Shown one piece after another: positions 38,725 through 48,371 of a DNA stretch of 64,000 nucleotides; position 1 is the stretch's first letter, and each line of letters starts with the position of its first letter. Source of the DNA: Asticcacaulis machinosus (GTDB lineage: Bacteria; Pseudomonadota; Alphaproteobacteria; Caulobacterales; Caulobacteraceae); the NCBI RefSeq assembly GCF_028550435.1, contig NZ_JAQQKV010000002.1:744001-808000 (forward strand), read 5' to 3'. The translations under genes were made by a program, and so were the position numbers. Under the pieces are notes generated by a model. The model was not told the DNA's origin and ran no database searches. It worked only from the letters and a program-made list of their open reading frames with translations.

Positions 38725-39440
38725 GTGCACCGACGACAGCCCTGATCCTGGCGGCGGGCCTTGGCACCCGTATGCGGCCGCTCACCAATGACCGCTCTAA
38801 GGCCTTGGTTGAGGTCGGCGGTAAAGCTCTGATCGACCACATGATTGACCGGCTGATCGCGGTGGGGGTTACTCGCTGCGTGGTCAATGTCCACTATTTC
38901 GCTGATCGGCTGGAAGCGCACCTGAAGGCGCGAACCGATGTCGAGATCATTATTTCCGATGAGCGTGAAAAGCTGCTGGAAACCGGCGGCGGCCTGAAAA
39001 AAGCCCGGCCTCTATTGGGGGATAATCCGATCTTTGTCGCCAATATCGACAGTGTGTGGATCGAGGATGATGACGGTGCGGCGATTGCTGAGATGGCCAC
39101 GCGCTGGAACCCGGAGCGGATGGATGCGATCCTGATGCTGGCACCAATGCCGCGTTCCAGCGGCTTTGACGGTGCGGGTGATTTTATATTGTCCGATGAC
39201 GGACGAATTACTTTCAGAGGGAGCTCGCCATCGGCCCCTTATAACTATATGGGCGTGCATATCACCAAGCCCGATATTGTCGATCATGTTGTGGACGATG
39301 CCTTTTCCCTGTCACCGATATGGCGTGAAAAGGCGGCGGTGGGGCGGCTATATGGTTGCGTAATGCACGGTGACTGGATGCACGTTGGCGATCCTGTGGC
39401 GCGTGATGTCGCCGAAGCCAGACTGGCTGAGATTAAATGA
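38721..39440 (+). CDS. murU: N-acetylmuramate alpha-1-phosphate uridylyltransferase
   Basis: MurU makes UDP-MurNAc from MurNAc-1-phosphate and UTP, the second bypass step after AmgK. ALILAAGLGTRMRPLTNDRSK is the nucleotidyltransferase signature, and KALVEVGGKALIDHMIDRL follows. ETGGGLKKARPLLGD and VANIDSVWIED contain the metal-binding Asp. The 239-residue length fits. It overlaps both amgK and addB by four bases. Confidence 0.92.
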   Translation: MSAPTTALILAAGLGTRMRPLTNDRSKALVEVGGKALIDHMIDRLIAVGVTRCVVNVHYFADRLEAHLKARTDVEIIISDEREKLLETGGGLKKARPLLGDNPIFVANIDSVWIEDDDGAAIAEMATRWNPERMDAILMLAPMPRSSGFDGAGDFILSDDGRITFRGSSPSAPYNYMGVHITKPDIVDHVVDDAFSLSPIWREKAAVGRLYGCVMHGDWMHVGDPVARDVAEARLAEIK

Positions 39441-42400
39441 GCGGAATATTTTCGCTAATCGGCCCGCGCTGGTACTCTATCCCGTCGGGGCGGTCGTTTC
39501 TGGATGATCTGGCGCGCGGGCTTTATGAAGATCTGGGGCCGCTGGGTTTAAGTGAAGCGCAAATCCTGACCCCAACGCGGCGTGGGGCGCGAGCTATGGC
39601 GCGGGCCTTTTCGGAACTGGCCCACGGCGGCGCGCTGCTGCTACCGCAGGTGCGGGCAATCGGTGATCTGGATGAGGGCGAGCCGCCATTTGACCTTGAG
39701 TTTTTGGCGCTCGATCTGCCGCCGGCCTTAAGTTCAACGCGACGGCGGTTTGAGTTAGCGCGGCTGGTCATGGCACATTACCGACCTGATGGTTATGAGA
39801 TGACGTCGAAGGTGGCGCTCGAACTGGCGTCATCCCTGTGCGGGTTTTTCGACTCTCTGGCGCTTGAGGAAGTCGATGCCTCAGATCGACTGGACGATCT
39901 GGTGCATAGTTCTGCGGCTTCACAGTACGTCATTGATGAGTGGGCCAGGCACTGGCAGGTATCCGCGAAATTCCTGTCGATTGTGGTGCATGAATGGCCG
40001 CGTCGGCTTAACGAACTAGGCCTGATGGATCCGTCACAGCGGCGGGTGGCGCTGATCCGCAAGCTGGGGGAACAGTGGACCCTGCGCCCGCCGCAACATC
40101 CGTTGGTGCTGGCTGGTTCAACCGGTACGGCGCCGTCTATGGCCGATCTGATGGGGCTGGTGGCGAACCTGCCGCAAGGGGCAGTGGTGCTGCCGGGGCT
40201 TGATTTGTCGCTGGATGATAAGGCGTGGCGACAGGTTGAGGATTCTCACCCCCAAGGGGCATTGAAACGTTTATTGGAACGGCATGATGTTGCGCGGGCT
40301 GATGTCAAGACATGGCCGGTTTCGGTGGAAACGGAACGCGGCTCACGGGCGCGAAGGCGGCTGCTGAATGAGGCGCTCAGGCCCGCTCAGGCGACTGAGG
40401 ACTGGTTGCAGCAGATAGCCATAATGAAATCTGAGGCTGACGCTTCAGGATTTGATCCGTTCACAGAAGGTTTGCGCGGTTTAACCCTGATAGAGGCGCG
40501 CCAGGACGAAGAGGCCGCGGCCCAAATCGCGGTGCTGATGCGCGAAACGCTTGAAACGCCGGATAAGATCGCCGCCCTGATCACACCGGATATCGGTCTG
40601 GCACGGCGGGTGAGTGCGCATCTGACGCGTTGGGGACTGGCTGCGGATTCGTCGGCGGGTGAGCCTTTGGCGCATAGTTTAACAGGCCGGTTCCTGCTGG
40701 ATATTCTGGCGCTGGCGGTTGATCCGCTCGACCCGGTGCGGCTGCTGTCGGTGCTGAAACACACGTTCGGACGATATCGCGAACAGTCCGACCTTATTGA
40801 CCGGGTGGGGTTAAGAACCGTCCGTCCGCGTGACATGACGGAGGTCACCGCGCGGCTGGATAACTACCCGGAGGCGCAAGGCGTCTGGCTGGATTTTTCG
40901 GCGCGTATCAGCGCATGGCATGATGCTTTTAGCGTCGCGCGGGCCTTAAGTGATTTTGTGCGGCGTTTTGTGGCCACAGCAGAAACCCTGACGCGTGACG
41001 ATGGGCAAATGTTGTGGCAGGGCGCGGCGGGGGCCTCCGCTTCATCCCTCCTGTCCGGCCTGATCACCGAAGGTGAGGGGTTTGAGGTCGCTTCAGCCGA
41101 TGATTTTGCCGAGATTGTCGGCCACATGATTAAGACCGAGACCCTGCGGACTGGTGGTAACACGCATCCGCGTCTGCTGATTTTGGGCGCGATTGAAGCG
41201 CGCCTGGTCAAGGCGGATCGGCTCATTCTGGCGGGACTTGAGGACGGGGTGTGGCCGCAATCGCCGCCACTGGACCCGTTTCTATCGCGGCCAATGCGGG
41301 CGGCGTTGGGCCTGCCGTCGCCGGAGCGCCGCACCGGATTAGCTGCGCATGATTTTGTCCAGGCGGCATCGGCGGAGGATGTCTGGCTGATCACCCGTAA
41401 GCGCCGGGAGGGTGAACCTCAAGTCATGTCTCGCTGGCTGTGGCGTCTGAAAACCCTGTGTCAGGGGGCGAAGGTCGAGATCAGCGATGCGCCGCATATT
41501 GCCGACTGGGCCCATCAACTGTCCGAAGCGGTGACAGATGCGCCGGAAAGTCTGAAACCGGCTGCCAGACCTGAGCCGCGGCCGCCTTCTGAGGTGCGGC
41601 CCACATCCATGAGCGTGACTGAAGTCGAAAAATTTGTGCGCGACCCCTATGCGATCTATGCGCGGCGCATTTTAAACCTGAAACTGCGTGACCGGGCCAA
41701 TGAGCCGTTTGAGAGTGCAAGACGCGGCAGGGCGGTTCACAAGGCGGCGGAAATATTTGTAGAGCGCGATTATCCGTTGGGGGCTGCCGGTGAAGCGGCG
41801 TTTGTTGATTTGCTGGAACAGGCCCTGCGTGCTGAGAACTTGACCGAGGCTGAAATCGCATTGCAGCGGCCATTGTTCGAGGATTGGGCTAAGCATTTCG
41901 TGGCCTTTGAAACCGAACGTCGCGCCGGTAAACCGCGTTTCATCATCGAAAAAGAGGGCGCTTATAATTTTGAAACCGCGCGCGGTACGTTCACGCTCAA
42001 AGCCCGCGCCGACCGGATCGAAGTGCGTGAGGATGGCATCGATATTCTCGATTTCAAGACGGGTCAGCCGCCGTCGGCCAAGGAGGCGGTGGCGGGCTTT
42101 TTCCCGCAACTGACCCTGACCGCCGCCATTGTGAAGTATGGTACGTTTGATGGCGTACGCCATGATAAGCCAATGGGCGAGTTGCTTTATGTGCGTCTGT
42201 CGCCGGATGGCGCCAAACTGAAACCTGTGGCGGAAAAAGGCATAAGTTCCGATGAACTGACCGATCAGGCGCTGGATAGGTTCAAGACCCGCATAAACGC
42301 TTACGAGAAGGCGTCTCAGCCCTATCGGTCGTGGGTGGCACCGAAGTACCTTAAGAAAAAAGGCGATTACGATCAGTTGGCTAGGCTTTATGAGTGGCAC

Positions 42401-42454
42401 ATTATGGGTGATGAGGATGCGTCGTCTGAGCCCGCCTCGGAGGATGAGGCATGA
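39437..42454 (+). CDS. addB: double-strand break repair protein AddB
   Basis: AddB partners AddA in end resection of double-strand breaks, doing the job of RecBCD in alphaproteobacteria. The 1005-residue length is typical. The N-terminus has a degenerate helicase-like region (LTPTRRGARAMARAF). A RecB-type nuclease lies at the C-terminus: RGRAVHKAAEIFVE and later GIDILDFKTGQPPSAKEAV, with Asp and the D-x-K pair. It overlaps murU and addA by four bases each, so it is translated within the run. Confidence 0.95.
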   Translation: MSGIFSLIGPRWYSIPSGRSFLDDLARGLYEDLGPLGLSEAQILTPTRRGARAMARAFSELAHGGALLLPQVRAIGDLDEGEPPFDLEFLALDLPPALSSTRRRFELARLVMAHYRPDGYEMTSKVALELASSLCGFFDSLALEEVDASDRLDDLVHSSAASQYVIDEWARHWQVSAKFLSIVVHEWPRRLNELGLMDPSQRRVALIRKLGEQWTLRPPQHPLVLAGSTGTAPSMADLMGLVANLPQGAVVLPGLDLSLDDKAWRQVEDSHPQGALKRLLERHDVARADVKTWPVSVETERGSRARRRLLNEALRPAQATEDWLQQIAIMKSEADASGFDPFTEGLRGLTLIEARQDEEAAAQIAVLMRETLETPDKIAALITPDIGLARRVSAHLTRWGLAADSSAGEPLAHSLTGRFLLDILALAVDPLDPVRLLSVLKHTFGRYREQSDLIDRVGLRTVRPRDMTEVTARLDNYPEAQGVWLDFSARISAWHDAFSVARALSDFVRRFVATAETLTRDDGQMLWQGAAGASASSLLSGLITEGEGFEVASADDFAEIVGHMIKTETLRTGGNTHPRLLILGAIEARLVKADRLILAGLEDGVWPQSPPLDPFLSRPMRAALGLPSPERRTGLAAHDFVQAASAEDVWLITRKRREGEPQVMSRWLWRLKTLCQGAKVEISDAPHIADWAHQLSEAVTDAPESLKPAARPEPRPPSEVRPTSMSVTEVEKFVRDPYAIYARRILNLKLRDRANEPFESARRGRAVHKAAEIFVERDYPLGAAGEAAFVDLLEQALRAENLTEAEIALQRPLFEDWAKHFVAFETERRAGKPRFIIEKEGAYNFETARGTFTLKARADRIEVREDGIDILDFKTGQPPSAKEAVAGFFPQLTLTAAIVKYGTFDGVRHDKPMGELLYVRLSPDGAKLKPVAEKGISSDELTDQALDRFKTRINAYEKASQPYRSWVAPKYLKKKGDYDQLARLYEWHIMGDEDASSEPASEDEA

Positions 42455-45400
42455 CCCCGCAAAATGTCGCCGCTGACCCCTCAGCGCACGTCTTTGTCAC
42501 CGCTAATGCCGGATCGGGTAAGACCTCTACGCTGGTTAACCGGGTGGCGCGGTTGCTGCTGCGCGGGGCGCGGCCTGAGCATATATTGTGCGTCACCTAC
42601 ACCAAGGCTGCGGCGGCGGAAATGCAGGGGCGGTTGTTCGCGCAACTGGGCGGCTGGGCGGTCATGGGCGACGATGAGTTGTCGCAGCAACTGGCCAAAA
42701 TCGGTGAAGACATCAGTGCGGAAAATCTGACCCGCGCCCGCACCCTGTTTGCGGGGGCGCTGGAGACGCCGGGCGGTTTGAAGATTCAGACCATCCACGG
42801 GTTTTGTGAGAAATTGCTGCGCCGGTTTCCGCTGGAGGCGGGGCTGTCGCCATCGTTCAAAATCCTCGATGATCTGGAGGCCAAGGCGCTGATGGCGCAG
42901 GCGCTGGAGCGGCTGTTGACCCTGACCGATGCCGAGGGGGTACATGGCGATATCAGCGGCCGCGACCGGCTGATCCGTACGCTTAGAATTGCCAATTTCG
43001 AGAAATTGCTGCGCCAGTTTTCGATGCAGCATGAAGATATATTGGAAACTGTGGCGGCCTTGATCGGGAGCGCGCGCGATAACGGCATATCTGAAAAAGA
43101 ATTTTTATATCAGTCGGTTGGAGTGGCAGAGGCTCTGTCGCCGGATGAACTGACGGCGCAGCTTTTAGGGCGGCTGAACTGGAGCGATATTAAATCTCTG
43201 GCGCAATCCTTGTCTGTGGCCAAGGGCAAGACCGATCAGGAGCGCGCGGCAGCGTTTCTTGAGTTATATGAGCAGCATCTCAACCAAATGCCGGTTGATA
43301 TTAGCATTCTGATCAATGTGTTTTTGACGGCTAAGGGCGAACTGCGCAAAAGCTATTACACCAAGGATGTAGCCCAAACCGACAAGGATTATCTCGACTG
43401 GTTGGCGCCGATTGTGGTGGATTATGTTGCGCAGCATAATGGGGCGCGGATTGCTGAGATTACCTATGATGTGCTTATGTTGTTCATGGATTTCAGCGCG
43501 ATTTACCGCACGTTGAAACGCCGCTCAGGGGCGCTCGATTTTCAGGATTTGATCGTCCAGACCCGCCGGTTACTGCATCAAACGGATATGTCGTCATGGG
43601 TGCTCTATAAGCTGGACGGCGACATTGAGCATATTCTGGTCGATGAGGCGCAGGACACATCTGAGGATCAGTGGGCGATCGTCAAGGCCCTGACGTCCGA
43701 ATTTTTTGCCGGTGAAGGGGCGGGCCTCAAACTGACCAAAACCATGCGCACGGTCTTTGCGGTTGGCGATGAAAAGCAATCGATCTATGGCTTTCAGGGG
43801 GCGCGGCCGGATAAATTCCTTGAAACCCGGCAATATTACGATGAGGCCGCGGTCAGTGTCGGTCAGGTGCTCAAAATCCCTGAACTGGTGCACAGTTTCC
43901 GCTCTCTGCCGCAGGTGTTGGGCTTTGTGGATGCGGTCTATGATGGCGATCCGGAACTATCCTACGCCCTGAACTTCACCAGCAATGTCGTCAGGCACGC
44001 GGCGGTGCGTAATGACATCGGTTGCATCGAACTGTGGCCGCAGGTTCAGCCGATCGACACCGATGATTCTGAGGATGATGGCACCGAGGTTGATCCGGTC
44101 GACAAAGCCGGGGCGACACCGGCTAAACGGCTGGCGCAACAACTGGCCTTTCATATCAAATCTGAAATTGCCGCCGGGCGCGGGGTGATGGTCAAGGATA
44201 AGTGGCGCGCCATGCACGCCGGCGATGTGCTTATACTGGTGCGTAAACGCGATGCCCTGTTTGAAAATATCATCCGTGAACTGAAGCAGCAGGGCGTGCC
44301 TGTATCGGGTGCGGACCGGCTGAAGCTGTCCGAACATATCGCCTTTCAGGATATCCGCACCCTGATGCGCTTTGCCATGCAGCCCGGTGATGATCTGTCG
44401 CTGGCCTGTGTACTGCGCTCACCATTGTGCGACCTGAGCGAACAGGGCCTCTATGATCTGGCGCAAGGCCGAACGGGTTCTTTGTGGGGTGCGTTGTTGA
44501 ACAGGCCTGCGGATAATGGCCGGTTTGATGATGCCCGCAGCTTAATGCAGTGGGCTTTGGCCGAAGCGCCACGTCGGGCCGCGTTTGATTTTCTGGCCCG
44601 GCTGCTGAACCGGCGTGACCGCAATGGCCTGACGATGCGGCAGCGGTTTCTGACCCGTCTGGGGCCAGAGTGTGAGGACGTGCTGGATGAAACGCTTGCC
44701 TTGGCGCTCAAAGGGGAAGGCATTGACGATATCGGCGTCGAAGCGTTCCTGAACCTTTGTGAATTTAACGCCTCCGATATCAAGCGCGAGCAGGAAGAAG
44801 GCGGTGAGCGTGTCCGTGTCATGACGGTGCATGGCTCGAAAGGTCTTGAGGCGCCGTGGGTCATCATCCCCATCGGGCCGAATTTCAAATCGAGCCGTAA
44901 TGATGACTTGCTGCTGATCGACGACGATGGCGGCCTGTTTGTCGATGTCAAACCGGAACGCGGCAAGGTCGACGCGATTGCCGCTTTCAAGGCCGCCAAG
45001 GCTGAAAAGGACGAACAGGAGGCTTTACGCCTGTTTTATGTGGCCCTGACGCGGGCGCGCGATCGGCTGACGGTGTGCGGCTATCAGGGCAAACGGGCAG
45101 GCACAGGCCGGTCATGGTATGGGCTGGCGGCGGATGCGTTTTCGAGATTGCCGGTAGGTGAGGTGTCGGCGGTCAATATGGCGCTGCGGGCTGATTTTGG
45201 GCTTGATGAGCCAGACCGCGCACAGGTCATGATCTATGGCGCGCGGGCTGGTACCTATGTTGCCGATGAAAAATCGGTGCGGGCGAAATCGCCCCTGCCT
45301 GAGTTTCTCAACGCCGGGGCTTATGGCGAAGATGATCCGTCTGCGGTGTGGCGGGCGGCATCGCAAATGGGTGACGATGACCGCACAGAGACTGAGCGGT

Positions 45401-45954
45401 CGCCGTCGCCACTTGCCACGCAAAAAGGTTTGGGCCGTTACCGGCGCGGCAATTTGATCCATAAGCTGTTTGAAATCCTGCCCGATCTGCCGCCGGATCA
45501 ACGCGAGGCCGTGGCGGTTAAATATCTCGCTAAGCAGACTGACCTTGATGATGATCAGCGGGCGGAGATGAAGGATGCGGTCATGGCGGTCTTAAATGAT
45601 GATCGTTTTGCCGAAGCCTTTTCGCCCAGGTCACGCCCCGAAGTCGCTCTGGCCGGGCAGATTGGCGTCAATGGCCGCGGTGAGCCGGTCTATCTGTCGG
45701 GTCGCATCGACCGGCTGGTGGTCAGTGATGCTCATGTCTGGGTGATCGACTATAAATCCAACCGTCCCGCGCCGGATCGGGCCGAGGACGCTGCTATCGA
45801 CTATCAGCGCCAGATGGCCGGTTATGTCGCGTTACTACGCCAAATCTATCCAAAGGCCAAGGTCGAAGCGGCATTACTATGGACGGACGGACCGAAATTG
45901 ACGCCGTTTTCCGATGAGCTGATCACGGTTAGGTTAGCTGAACTGTCGCGCTAA
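42451..45954 (+). CDS. addA: double-strand break repair helicase-nuclease AddA
   Basis: A UvrD/Rep-type helicase with a C-terminal nuclease, 1167 residues. VTANAGSGKTSTLVNRVARLL is Walker A, LVDEAQDTSEDQWAIV Walker B, VGDEKQSIYGFQGA motif III, and VMTVHGSKGLEAPWVI and ALTRARDRLTVCG motifs V-VI. The nuclease shows HVWVIDYKSNRPAP. Together with AddB it processes DNA ends for RecA. It ends 96 bp before trxA. Confidence 0.97.
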   Translation: MTPQNVAADPSAHVFVTANAGSGKTSTLVNRVARLLLRGARPEHILCVTYTKAAAAEMQGRLFAQLGGWAVMGDDELSQQLAKIGEDISAENLTRARTLFAGALETPGGLKIQTIHGFCEKLLRRFPLEAGLSPSFKILDDLEAKALMAQALERLLTLTDAEGVHGDISGRDRLIRTLRIANFEKLLRQFSMQHEDILETVAALIGSARDNGISEKEFLYQSVGVAEALSPDELTAQLLGRLNWSDIKSLAQSLSVAKGKTDQERAAAFLELYEQHLNQMPVDISILINVFLTAKGELRKSYYTKDVAQTDKDYLDWLAPIVVDYVAQHNGARIAEITYDVLMLFMDFSAIYRTLKRRSGALDFQDLIVQTRRLLHQTDMSSWVLYKLDGDIEHILVDEAQDTSEDQWAIVKALTSEFFAGEGAGLKLTKTMRTVFAVGDEKQSIYGFQGARPDKFLETRQYYDEAAVSVGQVLKIPELVHSFRSLPQVLGFVDAVYDGDPELSYALNFTSNVVRHAAVRNDIGCIELWPQVQPIDTDDSEDDGTEVDPVDKAGATPAKRLAQQLAFHIKSEIAAGRGVMVKDKWRAMHAGDVLILVRKRDALFENIIRELKQQGVPVSGADRLKLSEHIAFQDIRTLMRFAMQPGDDLSLACVLRSPLCDLSEQGLYDLAQGRTGSLWGALLNRPADNGRFDDARSLMQWALAEAPRRAAFDFLARLLNRRDRNGLTMRQRFLTRLGPECEDVLDETLALALKGEGIDDIGVEAFLNLCEFNASDIKREQEEGGERVRVMTVHGSKGLEAPWVIIPIGPNFKSSRNDDLLLIDDDGGLFVDVKPERGKVDAIAAFKAAKAEKDEQEALRLFYVALTRARDRLTVCGYQGKRAGTGRSWYGLAADAFSRLPVGEVSAVNMALRADFGLDEPDRAQVMIYGARAGTYVADEKSVRAKSPLPEFLNAGAYGEDDPSAVWRAASQMGDDDRTETERSPSPLATQKGLGRYRRGNLIHKLFEILPDLPPDQREAVAVKYLAKQTDLDDDQRAEMKDAVMAVLNDDRFAEAFSPRSRPEVALAGQIGVNGRGEPVYLSGRIDRLVVSDAHVWVIDYKSNRPAPDRAEDAAIDYQRQMAGYVALLRQIYPKAKVEAALLWTDGPKLTPFSDELITVRLAELSR

Positions 45955-46005
45955 TTTTTTTACGATTGATTATTTCACAGCCTTCACTACCTATGAGGAC
46001 AGTTG

Positions 46006-46032
46006 GTCACGAAACGGAACCGTTTCAGTGAC
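46006..46032. promoter_or_regulatory. 27 bp palindrome in the trxA upstream region
   Basis: GTCAC-GAAACGG-AA-CCGTTTC-A-GTGAC: arms of 5 and 7 bp pair perfectly with one extra A on the right. It lies 19 bp before the trxA ATG. It could be an operator or a leader hairpin; no T-run follows, so it is not a terminator for addA. Confidence 0.6.
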
Positions 46033-46050
46033 AGTTAGAGGATTAAAGTC

Positions 46051-46377
46051 ATGGCGACTGTAAAAATTACCGATGAGACTTTCGAGAGCGATGTCTTAAA
46101 GTCCGATAAGCCGGTTCTGGTGGATTTCTGGGCGGAATGGTGCGGCCCGTGTAAGCAAATCGCGCCGATCCTTGAAGAAGTGTCCGAGGCTTACGGCGAT
46201 AAGCTGGTGGTCTCTAAGATTAATATCGAAGATTCACCGATGACGCCGTCGCGCTTTGGCGTGCGCGGGATACCGACCATGATGTTGTTCAAGGACGGCC
46301 AGATGACCTCCATGAAGGTCGGTGCCATGCCGAAGGCCAAGCTGATTGAATGGCTGGCCGAGTCAGGTGTGGCCTAA
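46051..46377 (+). CDS. trxA: thioredoxin
   Basis: A 108-residue cytosolic thioredoxin with the WCGPC active site (WAEWCGPCKQIAPILEE) and the cis-Pro segment RGIPTMMLFKDG. It reduces disulfides in ribonucleotide reductase, peroxiredoxins and others. AGAGGAT precedes the ATG. A 121 bp palindrome begins in its stop codon. Confidence 0.98.
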   Translation: MATVKITDETFESDVLKSDKPVLVDFWAEWCGPCKQIAPILEEVSEAYGDKLVVSKINIEDSPMTPSRFGVRGIPTMMLFKDGQMTSMKVGAMPKAKLIEWLAESGVA

Positions 46378-46494
46378 GGCTTGAATTTGGCGATCTGCGG
46401 CGTTGGTTTAATGTCTGCGGTGCGCATGTACTTTAGTACACTTACGCGCCTCGACATTAAACCGTCTGGCATCTCATCCAAATTGAAGCCTTAG
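46374..46494. repeat. 121 bp imperfect palindrome between trxA and folC
   Basis: CTAAGGCTT (46374-46382) is inverted as AAGCCTTAG (46486-46494), GGTTTAATGTC (46405-46415) as GACATTAAACC (46453-46463), and the centre is TGTACT-TT-AGTACA (46427-46440). The arms match along most of their length with a few gaps. It covers the whole convergent gap and includes the trxA stop. Confidence 0.85.
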
Positions 46495-46498
46495 AAAA

Positions 46499-47803
46499 TT
46501 AGATGGGCCAAGTTTCTTCCGACAGGGCCAGCACATCTCCGGCCAGATAAAGCGAGCCGCAGATCAGGACACGCACCGGCGCATCGGTCTGCACGGCCTT
46601 AACGGCTTCCAAAGGGCTTATCGTGGTCGTCGCGGTAAGCCCTTTGCTTTGGGCGGCGGCGGCCAGAACTTCGGGGTCAGTGGCGGCGTCGCTTGAGAAC
46701 CCGACACACACGACTTCAAGTGACAAACCATCAAAGGCCGCGAAAAATTCATCGGCGTCTTTGTTGTTTAGCAGCCCACAAATCAGTTTCAGGGGTTTGG
46801 GATCCTTGGACCCCAAGATGTCTAAGTGTGCGCGCAAAGCCTTGGCCGCGTGGGGATTGTGGCCACCATCCAGCCACAGCTCAGACGCCTTATCGGTCAG
46901 GGCCGCATAAAGCGGCCCGGCCTTAAGCGCTTGCAACCGTCCCGGCCATGTTGCGCTTTGTAAGCCTTTGTCGATAGCCTCATCTGACCAGCCCATTAGC
47001 CGTGCGGCTTTGATAGCGAGGCCAGCATTATCAATCTGATGCGCGCCGGACAGACGCGGTAGCGACAGATCCAGCAGGGCGTCGTCATCCTGAAACACCA
47101 GCCGGTCAGCTTCACGATAGGCGTCAAACCCTTGGCCCATGACCGATAAGGGGCTGTGGGCTTTCAGGGCGGCGCGCTCAATAACGATTTGCGCCTCCTC
47201 GGCTTGGCGGGCGCTGATGACCGGGCAGGCGGGTTTTATGATGCCCGCCTTTTGTTTGGCGATGGTGGTCAGATCGTTGCCCAAAAACGCCTGATGGTCA
47301 TAGTCGATCGGGGTGATGAGGCTTAAGGCTGGGGCGGCGATAATATTTGTCGCATCCAGTATCCCACCAAGGCCGGTTTCCAGCAGCAACAGATCAGCGG
47401 GCCGCTCTGAAAAGGCGATGAATGCGGCGGCGGTTGTGGCCTCAAAAAAGGTCAGGGGCTGGCCGTCATTGGCGATTTCAACGCGGTTTAAAACACCGGC
47501 CAGATAGTCGTTATCGATCAGGGTGCCATTGAGGCGGATGCGCTCGGCAAAGCGCACCAGATGGGGGGAGGTATAGACATGGACGCTTAACCCTTCGGCC
47601 TCCGCCATTGCGCGCAGGAAGGCGATCGTCGAGCCCTTGCCATTGGTGCCTGCGACATGGATGACGGGTGGCAGTTTACCTTGCGGATTACCCAGCGCTT
47701 TGCAGACCCGCAGCATACGCTCAAGGGTGAGATCAATCCGCTTGGGGTGCAGGGCTTTCAGGCGCTCTAAGGGCGCGTCGAATGGCAGTAGGCGGTCGGT
47801 CAT
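46499..47803 (-). CDS. folC: bifunctional dihydrofolate/folylpolyglutamate synthase
   Basis: FolC adds glutamate to dihydropteroate and extends the polyglutamate tail of folates. VIHVAGTNGKGSTIAFLRAM is the ATP-binding signature, HLVRFAERIRLNG and LLLETGLGGILDATNII follow. The 434-residue length is normal. The start ATG at 47803 lies beside copy B of the nested repeat; AGAGGG next to the repeat edge may serve as ribosome binding site. It is convergent with trxA. Confidence 0.96.
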   Translation of the reverse strand: MTDRLLPFDAPLERLKALHPKRIDLTLERMLRVCKALGNPQGKLPPVIHVAGTNGKGSTIAFLRAMAEAEGLSVHVYTSPHLVRFAERIRLNGTLIDNDYLAGVLNRVEIANDGQPLTFFEATTAAAFIAFSERPADLLLLETGLGGILDATNIIAAPALSLITPIDYDHQAFLGNDLTTIAKQKAGIIKPACPVISARQAEEAQIVIERAALKAHSPLSVMGQGFDAYREADRLVFQDDDALLDLSLPRLSGAHQIDNAGLAIKAARLMGWSDEAIDKGLQSATWPGRLQALKAGPLYAALTDKASELWLDGGHNPHAAKALRAHLDILGSKDPKPLKLICGLLNNKDADEFFAAFDGLSLEVVCVGFSSDAATDPEVLAAAAQSKGLTATTTISPLEAVKAVQTDAPVRVLICGSLYLAGDVLALSEETWPI

Positions 47804-47810
47804 ATAATCC

Positions 47811-47952
47811 CTCTAGAACCTCCCCTCGAGGAGGGGAGGGGGACCGCGATCATACCTTATGATCGTGGTGGTGGGGTTTATAGGGATATTTACCCCCTCT
47901 GACACTGAAAAATATTTTCAGTGTCAGTTCCCCCTCCAAGAGGGGGAGTTCT
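47811..47952. repeat. nested-palindrome intergenic repeat, copy B
   Basis: Full four-hairpin copy. Outer ends TAGAAC and GTTCTA are inverted. Hairpins: CCCCTC..GAGGGG; GCGATCAT..ATGATCGT; CTGACACTGAAAA..TTTTCAGTGTCAG (strong); CCCCCTC..GAGGGGG. The inner stems differ fully in sequence from copy A yet pair equally well. It lies between folC and the small membrane gene. Confidence 0.85.
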
Positions 47953-48358
47953 AAGGTCTTTGCTTATCATCCAGATCAGGGCAGCGGATCAGCCAGAATA
48001 ATGAACCGGACATAAGCCCATTAAGCAACCCGAAGGGAGCGTAAAGCATACCTAGAGGGAACCAAAGGGGTAGAATTGCCCCTAAAACCCCAGCGGGGAT
48101 AATGAAATATTTAATACTGAACAAGCCTCTTTTAGCCATAGCCCACTGAAAAGGCAGTCCAATTACAAGTAATGCCGTAAAGCAGAACGCTGCAAAAAAA
48201 CCGCTCATAACTATGTATTGTGAGAGGACGTATTTCACGCCAACTGTTTGTAGCGGATCTTGGAAAAATACTAAAATGATAAGTGCTGTCGACAATAAGG
48301 AAGCCAATAATGCCGCTACTGCACAAGCAAAGATTGATTTGCCCAATAGTCTCCACAT
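47951..48358 (-). CDS. small membrane protein of unknown function, bracketed by repeats
   Basis: A 135-residue hydrophobic protein with four likely helices (AVAALLASLLSTALIILVFF, YIVMSGFFAAFCFTALLVI, YFIIPAGVLGAILPLWF, LLNGLMSGSLFWLI). I do not recognise it. The gene is more AT-rich than accD and folC on either side and is bounded exactly by repeat copy B and copy E, so it looks like a cassette placed within the otherwise common accD-folC pair. Confidence 0.6.
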   Translation of the reverse strand: MWRLLGKSIFACAVAALLASLLSTALIILVFFQDPLQTVGVKYVLSQYIVMSGFFAAFCFTALLVIGLPFQWAMAKRGLFSIKYFIIPAGVLGAILPLWFPLGMLYAPFGLLNGLMSGSLFWLIRCPDLDDKQRP

Positions 48359-48371
48359 TTTCGACGGTATC

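Noticed and set aside
42481-43032. Minus-strand frames inside addA and addB
   Set aside because: Many short frames of 100-180 codons occur opposite these genes; all are Arg/Pro/Ser-rich shadows without ribosome binding sites.
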